A DNA stretch of 64,000 nt from Patiria pectinifera (lineage: Eukaryota; Echinodermata; Asteroidea; Valvatida; Asterinidae): assembly GCA_029964075.1 (NCBI GenBank), contig CM057149.1, positions 29,402,197 through 29,466,196 on the forward strand, written 5' to 3'. The translations under genes were made by a program, and so were the position numbers. Positions 22,901-35,024 of the stretch are shown here, one piece after another (position 1 is the first letter of the stretch; each line of letters starts with the position of its first letter). The notes below the pieces were generated by a model. It was given only the letters and a program-made list of their open reading frames with translations, was not told the origin of the DNA and searched no databases.

Positions 22901-24852
22901 ATTTGAAATGTTCTTTTTGTTATCGTCCAATAAAAGTACAGTTTTGAAGAGTCAGCATTTTTCTTGAGAACACAAAGAAATTGCATTTCATCTAATTGAG
23001 AAATCAAGATTTGTTCAGGTTAATAATGTTATTTAAGATGACTAAAAAGGACACAACAAAAACTAACATCCATATACACGTGATGTGTACTGTCATTAAT
23101 TATTAGATTCGCCAGGACAATCTATTATTGGATTTTCATCACAAGGCCCTTTAGTCAATGAAAAAAAATAGAATGTCTGATCAGATTAACTTGAAAGCAA
23201 GGGACAGAAATCCGTTCTTTTTCATTGGGCATTCCAAAGCGTAGCAATTGGATAAGTTCCCAGCATTTGCGAGCCCTCGGGTGTGCCATTCAGATGTCTG
23301 ATGGAGTGGGCTCAGCAGATATGATTTATCAGTTTTCCTCACATTTGCATGCAGAACTTGACCCCAGATATGTGACCTTTTCTTAGGGGGGGGCAGGACA
23401 ATGACAAACATAAGTCTTTCCATGTGCTCGCAGTGAATTACTTGTACATACAAACATGAATGTGAGGAGTTTTACAAAACATCTGCCACATCTGGCTACT
23501 ACATGTAGGTCTTTGTGCACAAACAATCAAACACAGTGAATTTGTTTTCATGAAGTTATTGTAAATGTACTGAGCTTTATGCATATCTACATGCATCTGG
23601 ATCAGTTCAAAAATCCTCCAAAGTGCCACTGCGGCACATTTTTGTACATAAATCTAACAAGACATTTAGCCCTGTGGACTATGTGCACAAACAGTGCACT
23701 TTTTGACCACATTCGTTGGACGCGCTATGTGTACTCGTACTGTTTCCACATGTGTGCAATGAAGTACGTACGACTCATTTTAATCTCAATGTGCACAAAA
23801 CTGTAGTGCCTTCGCGTGAGCATCAGGTGTTATCAGCAATGCATTCTAAAGTCACTCCCAGTGCATGGTCTTCCCCAACTCTCCTTTTGTACTCGTTGAG
23901 GGGATATACTTGTGCACGGAGCCCATAAGATAAAACATTCCTCAATCCTTCAAAATCCTTCTTATGTAAAACCTTCATGTATATATGGGAATTTTTAAGG
24001 ATCTGTAAAAGTTAGGGTTTAGATTCTGTTTTGGAAGATCTTGTCAGTGAAAATGCTATTATGCGAAGTGCATAAGTAATTGAAATTTATAATTTTTGGT
24101 TCGGTATCAACAATTACGCTTTTTCCTCAAAAAAAAATATTTCAAATGAATAAGAAAACATTTCTAGCCGATAATTTGGCAAGAAACTTTCTATACCACG
24201 AAAAAAGCATTGTCGTCCAATTTGCAGAAAAATCTTCATCATGTCAAGGGCGATAAAATCTTTATAAGACCGTTGGCTATTAACAATACTTTACATAGAA
24301 GTTTTACGATTTCTGTGCTATAGTAGAATCTGGCGACCTGAATTAAAAACTTTACTTTCACTGCGGTGGTGTTAGCTCATGCACATGCTGCACGCGTTCT
24401 TAAAGACGAGGCGCACGCGCATGTTGGTATTCCTATTGGTTGAAGGAGCCCGGAGTGCATGCGTACTCCCCAATCGCGACTCGTGCAAGCCCGGTGCCAC
24501 TGCAGAAAATGGCTGCCGCGGGATTTGTCTATACACAACATCCTAGCTAAGGAGTTGAATTCTAATAATGACACCTTCCTTTTTTCTCTGTCAACCAGGT
24601 GTCTGTGACCCCGTAATCGAGGAGCACTTTCGCCGCAGCCTGGGCAAGGACTACAAGGAGAACTACGGAGCCTCCAAGCCCACCGGCTCCGCCGACGGCG
24701 TGGTCACCATGATCACGGGTTCCGTGGACGACCACTTTGCCAAGGCGCTGGGCGACAAGTGGCCGCAGATCAAGAACGTGATGGAACCGGCCAGGCAGTC
24801 GCCTCCATCCTCCCCCCGCCTGGTTCACCCAGCATCGGTCATGTCCACGTAA
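7828..24852 (+). CDS. VGLL4: VGLL4, vestigial-like TEAD cofactor, whole coding span (4 exons)
   Basis: Vestigial-like 4 is a nuclear cofactor that binds TEAD factors through two TDU motifs and opposes YAP, so it represses Hippo-pathway targets. Coding exons are 7828-7915, 16573-16786, 21940-22250 and 24599-24852. Their phases join exactly (1/2, 2/1, 1/2) into 867 nt, giving 288 aa, close to the roughly 290 aa of human VGLL4. TDU1 is at about residues 206-224 (CDPVIEEHFRRSLGK) and TDU2 at about 244-262 (TGSVDDHFAKALGDKW). The block RPSVITCA in exon 3 is also in human VGLL4. The N-terminus (MFLQSMTMETLTYTQLL, ending FYEG) resembles the short vertebrate isoform. The middle, with an arginine-rich stretch RQRRSTERR that may act in nuclear import, is divergent. 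In-frame ATGs at 7843 and 7849 are alternative starts. A skipped exon in intron 2 cannot be excluded. Confidence 0.94.
9110..10238. mobile_element. Harbinger-like non-autonomous element (1129 bp)
   Basis: The ends AGCCGTGTCCGCACTGGAC and GTCCAGTGCGGACAGGGCT are inverted repeats, flanked by TTA on both sides (9107-9109, 10239-10241). The motif GTCCGCACTGGACTT recurs inside near 9190, 10017 and 10159 as subterminal repeats. No transposase frame is present, so it would need one in trans. Confidence 0.8.
10381..10412 (+). repeat. Penelope-like hammerhead-type motif
   Basis: TTTGAGAAAGGTCCTGCAAG followed by AACCGAAACGTTAG resembles the CTGA-stem-GAAAC motif common at ends of Penelope-like retroelements. 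The core is altered (TTGAGAA for CTGATGA), so ribozyme activity is doubtful. Confidence 0.4.
12812..14700. mobile_element. hAT-like non-autonomous element (1889 bp)
   Basis: Terminal repeats AAGCCTGTTCG (left) and CGAACAGGCTT (right) extend into AT-rich copies of ATATCGCGATAT and ATATGCCGAT. An exact 8-bp duplication AATGACAA lies at 12804-12811 and 14701-14708, the length typical of hAT elements. The interior is not protein coding and includes a tRNA-like B box near 13556. Confidence 0.85.
13512..13580 (+). repeat. Degenerate tRNA-like segment
   Basis: CAGCTCAGTCGAT resembles an A box, and GGTTCGAATC at 13559 is a B box. The acceptor stem pairs only partly. It lies inside the hAT-like element. 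Confidence 0.4.
15431..15682. mobile_element. MITE family B, copy 2
   Basis: Begins AAGGCCAAAAAAAATAATAG, then TTCTGCTTCCGGTTACCCTA, and ends GTAATCGGTAGCAGAAGAG. Same order as the 5128 copy, in the same orientation. Confidence 0.6.
16573..16786 (+). CDS. VGLL4: VGLL4 coding exon 2
   Basis: The exon is preceded by a good acceptor (tctctttactcag) and followed by gttagt. It encodes NAVLRSEDLRSE, which follows the exon 1 glycine the way EAALRGE follows it in human VGLL4. Then comes a basic, serine- and arginine-rich stretch ending in an alanine-rich segment. The base composition is clearly GC-richer than the flanking intron, as expected of coding sequence. The rest of the exon shows no clear match to vertebrate VGLL4. 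Confidence 0.82.
16787..21939 (+). other. VGLL4 intron 2
   Basis: A 5.2 kb intron, mostly AT-rich. Apart from the duplicated small palindrome at 17868 and homopolymer runs, I see no recognisable element or exon. Confidence 0.7.
17868..17922. repeat. Duplicated palindromic 27-mer
   Basis: CTTCCTACTTAGTTTGACTA followed by AGTAGAA occurs twice in a row. CTACTTAG and CTAAGTAG within each unit pair as a small hairpin. Confidence 0.8.
21940..22250 (+). CDS. VGLL4: VGLL4 coding exon 3
   Basis: The acceptor is tttttatttgcag and the donor is a consensus gtaagt. The exon encodes a proline-, serine- and threonine-rich linker (NPALPTPSTSHLTPSPTHLP), then RPSVITCA, the same block that precedes the TDU region in human VGLL4, and a short stretch before TDU1. 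It starts at the third base of a threonine codon and ends after the first base of a glycine codon, matching its neighbours. Confidence 0.92.
22348..22787. repeat. TTAACCCTAACC-ended element with 43-bp tandem units
   Basis: Located in VGLL4 intron 3. The ends TTAACCCTAACCCCC and GGGTTAGGGTTAA are inverted. Inside, units of about 43 bp beginning ATTCATCCTCAATCCTCCAA repeat about four times between 22583 and 22742, and the right flank carries the inverse GAGGATTTTGGAGG. Relatives of this CCTCAATCCTCCAAAATCC sequence occur at 28203-28252, 29193-29412 and 50096-50174. Confidence 0.65.
24599..24852 (+). CDS. VGLL4: VGLL4 last coding exon, both TDU motifs
   Basis: This is the most conserved part of the gene. 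It carries VCDPVIEEHFRRSLGKDYKE (TDU1) and ITGSVDDHFAKALGDKW (TDU2), each with the HF core (His214-Phe215 and His250-Phe251) that contacts TEAD. The spacer between them is longer and more glycine/serine-rich than in human. The C-terminal tail is proline- and serine-rich and ends VMST before the stop at 24850-24852. Confidence 0.97.
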
Positions 24853-27800
24853 CACGAAATGGGATTGAAAAATTAATACTCCTCTCTCTGCACAATGCTT
24901 GAGTTGTCCGCCAAGTTCAGATTGTGCAATTCCTCATTATTTGCATGGTATCGTTACGGGCTTGCTTTTCCCTAAACCAAAAAACAGGAGCCTGACAGAA
25001 GTCGTGAAGGCTGCCTGTAATGACAGATCGTCTATGGACTTTGTGCACACAATATGTAACGATATGTGGTGCGACCAACGAAAGGATGGAATATTTGTAT
25101 TAGTATGTGTAAGAGTGTATAACATGAATTCAATATTGCAGGGGTGACGTTTCCTGATTTCAGGATTTTAAAAGAATCTTTTAGGGAATTCCTGAGGTTT
25201 TACCGCAAAGGTGTTTTTACCTATAAAAATATGTATAGATATACAAAAAAATCTTAAGGGGAACCTTTTGGCAAATACGGAACATATCACAGACCCTGCA
25301 GTGCTCTGGGGCCCTCAGTGACTCTCAAACCCTGTGTCGATATTTTTGTGGATTTTAAAATATTTCCCCCCAATCTTACCCTTGTGAGAGACCAAAGTAT
25401 GTTGTTAATAGGTGATTCTTGGAAGATTTACCCCCATCTCCTGAAGCATAATTTTTTTGGCAGGAAACCTGTCTAAATCCTCAAAAAATCTACCATATAG
25501 CCGGAGGCCAATGGCACTCTAACAGGGCATCAAGCCTCTTTGACTGCTAGTTGGTACCCTTTTTGCATAACAAAAATCTTCCCATAACTGTCTGAAGTTG
25601 CTGGGAGGGATTTGAAGGTCCAGGCCAATGACATGCCCGAGTCATTCAAGCAGCCAAGAAAGTGGGGATCACACAAGTTTTTGAGTGGAAAATGAGTGTC
25701 AGATTTGGAAAAAGACATTACTGGATTTGAAACTCAGTCTATTCATTTCAAAAGTTGTCCCTAGTGTTTCAGGTAGTCTGACGATCAGACATTCATGTGT
25801 GCAGCGCCGCACTACGAACGTCTGCTATATCTGAGCATGCACATTTTATGCGACCCCACACGCCAGCCAGTTTTCAGCAGAAAGTTGGCGTGAGTAGTTG
25901 ATTGGTCCCTTGGCTGCCATGTTTTTGTAATACAACAACAGGTTACCAAAGACCTGATAGAAGGCGCCCGCTGAATGGTCAGAATCTGGAGGTCAAGAAG
26001 CATTCTTGTTTTTGCATAATTAATCGCCGAAACTGCGTGTATGTCGTAGACGCTCGTGTGCAAGTGGATTTTCCATAGACTAAGTTTCAGGCAGATAGAG
26101 TGATTTTTTTTACTCATTGGAAATAAGAGAGTACTAAAAGAAGTTGGTGTTTACTCATCAGGAAACTTATTAACGAATTTAACAGATTTCAACTCAGATA
26201 TCTGCGTAATATAGATTTTTTTCAAACTTCAACCAAAAACTTGAACCTTGTTAGATGAAATGCCTTGACACCAAATGACCAATTAAAAAAACAAAAACAT
26301 TGAACTTTTTTCTTTCATTCACCAATACTTTGCGGAAGGGTGTACATGTGTTGTATAAATGATAGAATCCGGTACACTGAATCCATTTTGTAATTCCCAA
26401 CCATAGTTGGTTTGTTTTTCAAGACGATACCTCGCTGTACTGAAATGTTGACCCTTTTATTGTTATTGATGGGTTTTTACAATTACCTACATATTGCCCC
26501 TGTTTTTCACACACATTTTAATCCACGGGAAGTCGTTGTAAATGCAAACTTTAGATCTATTCTTTATCCGTGAATGCTTTCTCCAAAATTTAAAAATTGT
26601 CATAACCCGTAAATTTAGTAGCAAATTGGCCCTGTGGAAGGCAATAGTCGTTAAAAACAAAACCTTTTCATGGTGATGAGAAACATAGGAGAAAAAAATG
26701 TATACAATTTTGTACAAATTGTTTGATGTTTTTATGTAAATATTCATTGATTTATTGAGTTGGATCGTAAAGAGGTACAATGTACAAGGTTTTTTTCCGC
26801 CCTTGGGGACATACGAGTGAATTATTTCAAGAATGTGTTTATTTCAGTCAGTGCTTCTTGTCAAATGCAGGGTCTAAAGTAACTGAATAGAGTGAGAAAA
26901 AAAAAATTCTGAAAAACGAAGTGTGTACATAATAGTCAAATATTTAACACATTCCTGAAATTATTCGATATTAAATAAAAATGCTACGGAAATTCTCGTC
27001 GGCTTATGGGCGTGTCAGTCGTACTGTGCTGTATTTTTTTTTGGTACACATATTTTTTTCTTGTTTGGAATTAAAACTCCAAGGCAACAATACCTTCTTC
27101 CGATACAAAGAGACCAAATCTTCGTTGAAATATTTCACATTCGTGAAGTTAAGTTGTGGGTTCAATATTTTTTCTTCATTGAAATGTGTACGCCAAATTT
27201 GGATTTGAATTTTAAAAATGCAAGAATTGAAAGCTCATTTTATTGTTGCATAGGTCTGATATCTTACTATTGAAGCAACAACTTCGACAACTATATTCGC
27301 AGAGCAATATTTCAATGTTTTCAATATTTCATATTCCACACAAAGAAACATAGACCCTTTCTCTGTATATAACTGTAATTATCTATTGCAAAAGTGCGTT
27401 GTATATATCAGTATGCCATATATTATATATATCAAACTAATTGTTTCCAAATTGTTTAAAGTTTATTTTCACGGGATGCTTTTTACAACCTATCATAAAC
27501 CATACCTCTTCAACAACAGCCCGAGAAACTTGTCCATTTCTGAAAAAAACACACTTTGTTTTAAGAATCCTTATGAATGTATCTGCTTTTTAATGGAGAG
27601 GTTTGAATGTACATGTAAGTGGTGAAAGGTATGCATGTTACATTTGTCAGAGAGCCAGTTATTATTATTATTTTTTCATTTGTAAATATTATTGTTGCTT
27701 CATAATTATATAGTCCCAGTTATATTAATGTTATTAATATCCTGTCTTGGAAAATAGAAAAGAAAAAGAGATACATTTTTCCAATAAATGAGAATTCTTG

Positions 27801-30800
27801 AATCAGTTTTACTTGTCAATGAACTTTCATTTGAAAACCAAATACATGTAGTTCTTTGTTTAGAGTTCATGCTAGCCTGCAAGTGACAATTGCAAAATGT
27901 TTACATCCAACCTGATTCGCTGGGAACCTTTCAAAATCCTCATTCTTTGCGGTGCTGTAGTCGAGTCTATATGATAAGTAAATCGCAAGTACATGGCATC
28001 AAGGCAGTATTTTTAGAGCAGATTTGATTTGTAGATGTGTCAATCACAAGTCGATTCAAAAGTTGGGACACAAGTAAAAAATAAAAAGGGGGGGGGGCGT
28101 AGGGGACAATCGCAACGGAATACCTTCGTAATGGTTCACAACTTGAGATTTGACTTGGGTCAAAGTGTCTCATGATGCGGCGTTGACCCTTCCTTACCGC
28201 TGCAAAATCCTCCAAAATCGGCTGGATTTGTGAGGATTTAGCAGGGTTAGGGTCAATTTAAAAACCAATACACTGTCCAAAATGATGGGGATTTAAAATC
28301 CAAAGCTACCCTCATAGACCCTTTGCATAGCGGCCATTTTATAGGGCACGTTTGTTATTTTAATTCAGTAAGAATGAATGCAGACAATTTTCACGCATGC
28401 ATGTCCCAACAAAGCAAAGGCACTGCCCTCTAAGATGGCAGCTACGCATGAGGTCTATTGAATCATTTATTTCAGTTCAAAATAGGATGAATTTTTCATT
28501 TTTTTCCGATTCAGGTCTGGAGTTCCCTCGACGGTATTTTGAAAACCGATTACGTATCTTTTTCTTTTTCAAGGGCTTGTTGATATGCACATGTAGATGT
28601 TTGAAATATTTCTCAATCCCTGGTATAAAATGCACAAGCAATTCTTCCAAATGATGACAATTCCCGGTGCTTTGAACAATTTGAAACCCTAAAAACGCGA
28701 CGTTATTTAAAAGGGGAACAAAATTAAAAGGCCTGTCCAAAATTTCCCCATATTTTGCCAATGTTGCAACTCCATCATCATTACATCACAGACGGTATAT
28801 CCCCCCACGAACTCTTTTGGGGGGACAGTTGTTGCCGTGCGGAATTCAGACAATTTGATTTGCCGTCTGATCCGCGTGATTTGGTTGGGGGGTCTGCGTG
28901 TGGCATCAAGCTGTGGCATTCGGCCAATGGAAATCCAGGAATGATAACTATGCTGCCATGGGAACCAGTGTGCTTTCGTCACGTCAGGATTTCTGTCAAT
29001 GGTGGAGAGCTGAAGTTTTTTTTAAAGGAACTTTAGGGGGTTCACCCAATTAAACATCGGCTCCGGTGCTGGTTTTACTTCATTTGTACTCTAAATTTAT
29101 TTGAAATCCTGGCAATTTCCAAAGAAAATGGAAATGCTGTTAAAAAAAAAAAGAACTGTCATAAAAATTGATGACGTTGCTGATGTAGATTAACCGCAAC
29201 CCCCTAGACCCTTTTGTCTAGGAACGTCCTCAATCCTGCACAATCCTCTACCATGTAAAATTTGTTATTCAACCTCAATTCCCCATAATCATCCATTATT
29301 TCTTGAATGTGTTCAGTGCCGACAATTTCCTTAATCCGTCAAAACTTTTCCCAGCATTCGGCCTCAATCCTTCCAAATCCCCCAAACCACCTGGAGAATC
29401 GAGGAGGATAAAGTTTGAGCCAGTGATGTCCCGAAGTCAGTGACATCATAATCTCAAAGCCGAAGTCAGGGATGAAGCTTAGTGAGGTTTGGGGTATTGC
29501 ATGCATGTGTCTCATATAGGTTGTTCTTTATTATTTTAATTTAGTAAACAGTGCACGCTCAGAAAAGTGTACTAATGCCCCGAAACCCAAACAATACAAC
29601 CACCATTGTCTGTATCTCCGCCTTAACGCATAAAGTTTATTGGCTTTTGGCCCTCAGCCCATTTGGACTTCAATGTTGAGGTACTAAGCGAACAGCCCAT
29701 TTTAAGGTTGTTCAATCCAGTTATTTTTGAAGCAGTGTCAAGTCCACCACAAGTCCATCGCAAGTCATTCATTAGTAAATCACAAGTCCAGTCACAAGTA
29801 ACTGGGGGTGAACAATGACAAAAAAATGCCTTTGTTATACAATTCAGTGAAATAGCTTGTGATTTGAATTGAAACTGGAGGACTTGTGATGCACTTGTGG
29901 GGACTTGTGATGATGAACGCGACCACAACGCTGCTTCTTTAAGGTTTCTTTAAGAACTTCGTACAATTTGGCAGACTCTAAAAAAAGTCTGTAATGTTAT
30001 TAGCCCTGGAAAAACAAACCTGAAACACAAACTCGGAAACAGGTCCCCTGAAATTTACTGGTCCCTAAAAATGTTTGTCCTTAAATCATATCGGGGATCT
30101 CACTGAAACACAAAAGTTATTTACATTTTTGTTGATGATTTAGTATCTCTTTGGATCTAACGGTACTAAGTAGAGGCCAAATTGAAATACATGTATTGCC
30201 ATTGCCGATATGTAGTTGATAAAACATATTTGAGTATTAAACCACACGGGTTTCATTTTAGTTCGACACGATGTGGCCAGATGGTTCGCTTGACAAGGAA
30301 TATATATGACAACTGTGGACATGATTTACAGCGTTCTCTTGATTGAAAGTCCAGGCTAGCATAACATACATTGTTTGTTTTTACAAATCAAAATTACCTT
30401 CAGTTTGGATCTAGCTGCATCCAGCGGAGATCTTCTTTCCCTTTCTCTCTCTTTAAGACTCACTCTTAACTGCTTGGAAGTCCGGTAATAATTATTGACG
30501 GAATTGATCAACTTTGCTTGGGTATTATTAATGTCCACTACCCCAAAAATTAAATACAGTTTGAAGTTGCGGCGTTTAGATATATAATAGTGAAGAACAA
30601 AACTTTTTAGAGGAATAACAGAGAAGAAAAAAAAGTTCTTTAGTCACATCTTTTATATGACGGAATCTCCAGTTTTATCAGACTCAGTTCAAGACGGAAA
30701 TGTTATCCTACTCAGACAAAACTGATTGGTTTTGGGGAATAAAATTAATATTTTAGGTTTTTGATTCTGGAGATTCGTGTACCTTTTTTGAAGGCACTTG

Positions 30801-30950
30801 GAAATCTATGGTTGTTTTTTGGGGGGGAAACAAAATGAATTGCTTTTGTGGCCAACGGAAATTGCTCTTTGCACAAAATTACAATTTCAGAACACACTAT
30901 TCCGTGTCATGATGTAGGTTTCTGAGCTATCGACTGGACAAAGCTTGCAA
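24853..30950. other. VGLL4 3' side and convergent spacer, AT-rich
   Basis: The VGLL4 3' untranslated region must begin here. Candidate AATAAA signals are near 26974 and 27783, but none can be chosen. I see fragments of the CCTCAATCCTCC repeat (28203, 29193) and no gene. Confidence 0.5.
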
Positions 30951-30964
30951 GTTATTTAACCTCA

Positions 30965-31600
30965 GTTTCAATCCAGCCCTGCAAAGGACCCACAAAACCT
31001 GTCCACCCAGTCCTGCAAAGGACTCATAGCACCTTTCAACCCAGCCCTGCAAATGAGAGCCCATAGCACCTTTCAACCACCCTGCAAAGGACCCATAGTT
31101 GTAAAAGCGCTTTGATACCCGGTTGCAGCGTAAAAGCGCTATATAAATGCCTGCTATTATTATTATAGCACCTATCAATCCAGCCTTGCAAGGGACCCAT
31201 GGTACCTTTCAACCCAGCTCTGGGCCCATAGCACCTTTCAAACCAGCCCTGCAAAGGACCAATAGCACCTTTCAACCCTGCAAAGTACCCATAGCACTTC
31301 TCAACCCGCCCTGCAAATGACCCCAGCGCTTTTCAACCCAGCCCTGCAAAGGACCCACAGCATCTTTCAACCCATCCCTGCAAATGAGAGCCCATAGCAC
31401 CTTTCAACCACCCTGCAAAGGACCCATAGTAACTTTCAACCGGACCCATAGTTGTAAAAGCGCTTTGATACCCCGTTGCAGCGTAAAAGCGCTATATAAA
31501 TGCCTGCTATTATTATTATAGCACCTATCAATTAACCCAGCCTTGCAAGGGACCCACAGCATCTTTCAACCCATCCCTGCAAAGGACCCATAGCACCTTA
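30965..31600. repeat. Tandem array of about 33-bp units with higher-order duplication
   Basis: Units such as CAACCCAGCCCTGCAAAGGA then CCCATAGCACCTTT repeat irregularly. A SINE-tail fragment (AAAAGCGCTATATAAATGCC then TGCTATTATTATTA) is embedded twice, at about 31100 and 31453. This shows that a block of about 350 bp was itself duplicated. Confidence 0.8.
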
Positions 31601-32223
31601 TACCATACTAACTATCCATTAGATCCCTCATAATTCACAATTACACAATAACTATAGTTTTCGTCATCAACTCTCTATATAAGCCCTTCAGAACAAGCTA
31701 AGCTCGTTGTTTCTGTGTGGTGCAGGGCCCGGGGGGGGGGGGGAACTAACACTATTCCAAATATTTCCCAGTCAGCATGTATCCATACTATGCAGAAAAC
31801 ATGACGGGCTTCAAAAATAACAGCCTGGGGCTGTTATGTGAGCGTCCCACCATCGCACTCCGACGGATCATTTTACTCTGATTAATTTCAATTTATTGCC
31901 TCGCCTTGCTCCAGGGGTGGAAAAATACATGCGGAGAAGTTACACATTGCAACATGAAATTCTAATGAGATTGGACGTGACTGATTCAATTTTCGTCTCC
32001 ACTTTTTTGTGATTTCAATACCAGGCTAAATTTTTGCATATTTGTTTAAAAATAAACAAACAATTTTCACCCAACAGCACTCACAAACTGAATTTTTTTG
32101 TAGCTTGCGCCATTTGGAAACTTCCAGGTGAATTAAGCGTTCAATCACAGAAGACAATTTTTGATACATTTTCAGCATGAGAATGATACAATTCATTTCT
32201 CTTTATTCCTCCCAAAATGGAAT

Positions 32224-32422
32224 TGAAACCTTAATGGCAATGTACAATTGGGAACCAGACTACAATACCAGCATTTTTTTCTTGTTTTTTTCCAGCATCT
32301 CTGAACACAAAACTTTAAGCAGGTCAGTGTAACAATATTTGCTATAAAATACAAACACCCAAATCCATCCATTTCTGAAAATTACAGCAAAAGCAAATGT
32401 TGTAAATTACCTTTTTAAGTTA
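32224..32422. mobile_element. MITE family A, right-end fragment
   Basis: Shares ACAAAACTTTAA, CCAAATCCATCCATTTCTG and GCAAATGTTGTAAATTACC with the 5875 copy. The central hairpin is missing. Confidence 0.5.
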
Positions 32423-32656
32423 CAATTTTCATTTAGACTTTGGTGAAAAGAATTACAATTGGATACTTTAAGAAATAACAGATAAATGGCAAGATTTACT
32501 CAGAATTAACGAATAAAGCATATTGAACAAAATAGTAGTAAACTACTGAATTTGAAATGATTCACAAACATAAGCTTGATTTCAGCTAGTTATGAGTTTC
32601 AGATAATTAAAAAAGCTTCTACTTTCATCTCAATTGCACTAATTAATAAATAAATA

Positions 32657-32942
32657 GGGAGCCAGGTTGGCGTAGCGGTACTTTCCTTGCCTTCCACCGC
32701 TGTGACCCGGGTTCGAATCCCACCTGGGCCAATATGTGGATTGGGTTTTCAGTCCCTGCCTGATTCCGTGGGTTTTCCCCAGAATATTATTCTGGGCTTT
32801 TCCTCCCACCTCTAAAACTGTAACTTCTTCTCATTGTCTTCTCTCCACAGGTTTCTTCAGGCTTGCGAGCTACAGTGCCTAGGGCGCTTTTGAGGAATCC
32901 TTGGTTTCATTACCAGAAATGATTAATAATAATAATAATAAA
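32657..32942 (+). repeat. tRNA-derived SINE, near full length
   Basis: The tRNA-like head has TGGCGTAGCGG (A box) and GGTTCGAATCC at 32710-32720 (B box). A central segment follows with GTGGGTTTTCCCCAGAATAT and CTTTTCCTCCCACC, as in several invertebrate SINE families. The tail TAGGGCGCTTTTGAGG leads to an AAT run. Other members are at 40695-40905 and 51030-51208. Confidence 0.75.
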
Positions 32943-32977
32943 GTCATTGTTCAAAAGCAAATAGGTTATCAAATATC

Positions 32978-33060
32978 ATAATAATAATAATACCGAAGTC
33001 TTATATAGCACACGTATCTACCAACAATTAGGTACTCAAGGCGCTGGAAATTATGTCTAT
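32978..33060 (-). repeat. SINE 3' tail fragment
   Basis: An AAT run is followed by TAGCACACGTATCTACCAAC and AATTAGGTACTCAAGGCGC. The same sequence occurs in the opposite orientation at 48870-48948. Confidence 0.6.
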
Positions 33061-34078
33061 TATTAGAGACAGGTAAATGAAGTACATGAGAAATATCATG
33101 ATGCTTTTTTATTAAAATGTTCACTGAATTTCCTGAAATTCAGTTAAAATAATCAACACATGTACTTAATTTCCCTTTTTAACAAAAACTTAGTTCAATG
33201 AGAACACAAAACTACAAGATGAAAAAAAGAAACCAAATCAAACAAGATCAACACTGAAGTTTACCTGAATTAATAAAAGTATATACATGTATACACAAAT
33301 AACTTGCAGCCTTACACTTCTCATTCATGAAACTTATCGGTTTGGCAATCTCTGCAATTATATACACAATAGTGCCATTGAATTTCTTAACTAAAGTTGT
33401 TGAAAAAAAGAAGAAGAAAATTTCAAACAGTTTCATAATTATTTGTTAAAATGCTCTACCTTTGTACTCTCTGTTCAAAATATTTAGTGCTGAATGTAGT
33501 TATGATCTATTTATTTTTGGTCATAGTGAGTTCACATAATTCTCATCACACTCAGCAGAAAGGTACTTTTTATAACTCTTATATTATTTCATCAAAAGGC
33601 GGATAGACTGTCAAATATCTATGCATTACATCAGTCATTTGCAAGAGTTGGATTTATATGTATATACTGTTCATCCATATACGAATCGTCGCATCAGTGC
33701 ATCAAGGTCGTAACTCCATTCTGCAACAAAGTCGTATCTCACGTGAATACGCTCCGTGCGACAAGGTCGTATCTCAAGTATTACAACATCCAATGACTTT
33801 ATGTGTACATCCATGTTATTTTAAGCGAGATACGACCTCTTAACATTGAAAACTCGCATTTCACGGACATGACGTAACACGCCATTTGAGAAGATGTGAC
33901 CTTGTTGCACGGACTCGGCGAAATAATGAATGTTTATGAGTGCAATGGTAAGAATAATTTCATGTGGTCACAGACAGAATGTTCCATTCTACGAGAAGCC
34001 ATTCCATCTGTTACTGAATGAAATAATTCTTTTCCACTGCGCGGATGTGAAACATTTATTATTTGTTGTAACCAGAAC

Positions 34079-34219
34079 AAATCCTCGTCATCTGATTGGT
34101 CAGAACCACCAATAGTATGACCGTGCAATGGAAATTCTATTTTTGCGGTGCGGCCGTGCCGTGGATTTGGACGAACAATTCAATGACATCCGATCAAAGA
34201 CCAACCAATTAGATGACGG
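34079..34219. mobile_element. Short MITE with CCGTCATCTGATTGG-type ends
   Basis: AAATCCTCGTCATCTGATTG at the left matches the inverse of CAATTAGATGACGGGGATTT at the right. The centre is about 90 bp, GC-richer, noncoding. Confidence 0.55.
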
Positions 34220-34499
34220 GGATTTATTAAGGCATTGTATAAAACATAATATAAGCCTTTGGTCAAGCGTATTACAGTAATAACAGCATAATTACAAAAA
34301 AAAGATGCCAAAACCAAGAGATCCACAATATTTCTTGAATTTCTTCCACTGTCTAACACGCCTAGCTTTTTAGGCTCCTTTCCAAGATGGCCACCGACAC
34401 TTATCAAGCTTATATCAACCAAAACCTGTTGCCAGCTTCAGCCATCAACTTTGGATTATTTCCCCAATGAGGGGAAAGTGGACAAGGATTCCCAACATG

Positions 34500-34505
34500 T
34501 TTATT
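34500..34505 (-). terminator. Candidate ATG7 polyadenylation signal
   Basis: AATAAA on the - strand, about 520 bases past the ATG7 stop. It sits in an ATT-repeat, so it may be chance. No transcript evidence is available. Confidence 0.25.
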
Positions 34506-35024
34506 ATTATTCCTTACCCAAAGTATACTGAAAGAGATCATTTACTTAAACACCAAAATGTTCTGATTGATAACTGACCAAAAGACCTTTTTACAGTTTG
34601 TTGGTAGACCAGAAATGTGCAGTGAAGTATGCTGGACGAAGCAAGATAAACCCTTCCCTTCCATCCCCCATTTTCATCATGGAGGGGAGGGGGGGGGGGG
34701 GGGGTTAAACACTCCCTCCCACCTATTCCCTATGCTACTGTGCTGCACAGTGGCACACTTTTTGCTGCAGAAAATCCCTGTTCGTTGCGCAAACCATCCT
34801 GGGACGCAACGCCCAGCGTCCCTTCACTTCACACTTCCGATCTATCCATAAAAGGCTCCGTTTGTGTTTTAACAGTACAAATTTCCACCACCAATTTTAG
34901 TCAAATCACCTAACTTTAGAGAACGTACGTTGCCTCAACTCTCCTTCGGCATTAGTCTAAGAGGATGACCCAAAGGATTGTGGGATTCCTCCTTTGGGGC
35001 AGCACGGCATGATGGGAATTTTTA

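Noticed and set aside
30965..31600. CRISPR-like array
   Set aside because: Units are irregular, there are no unique spacers, and the sequence is an intron-bearing eukaryotic genome.
32657..32735. Possible true tRNA gene
   Set aside because: The tRNA-like part runs straight into the SINE central segment and an AAT tail.
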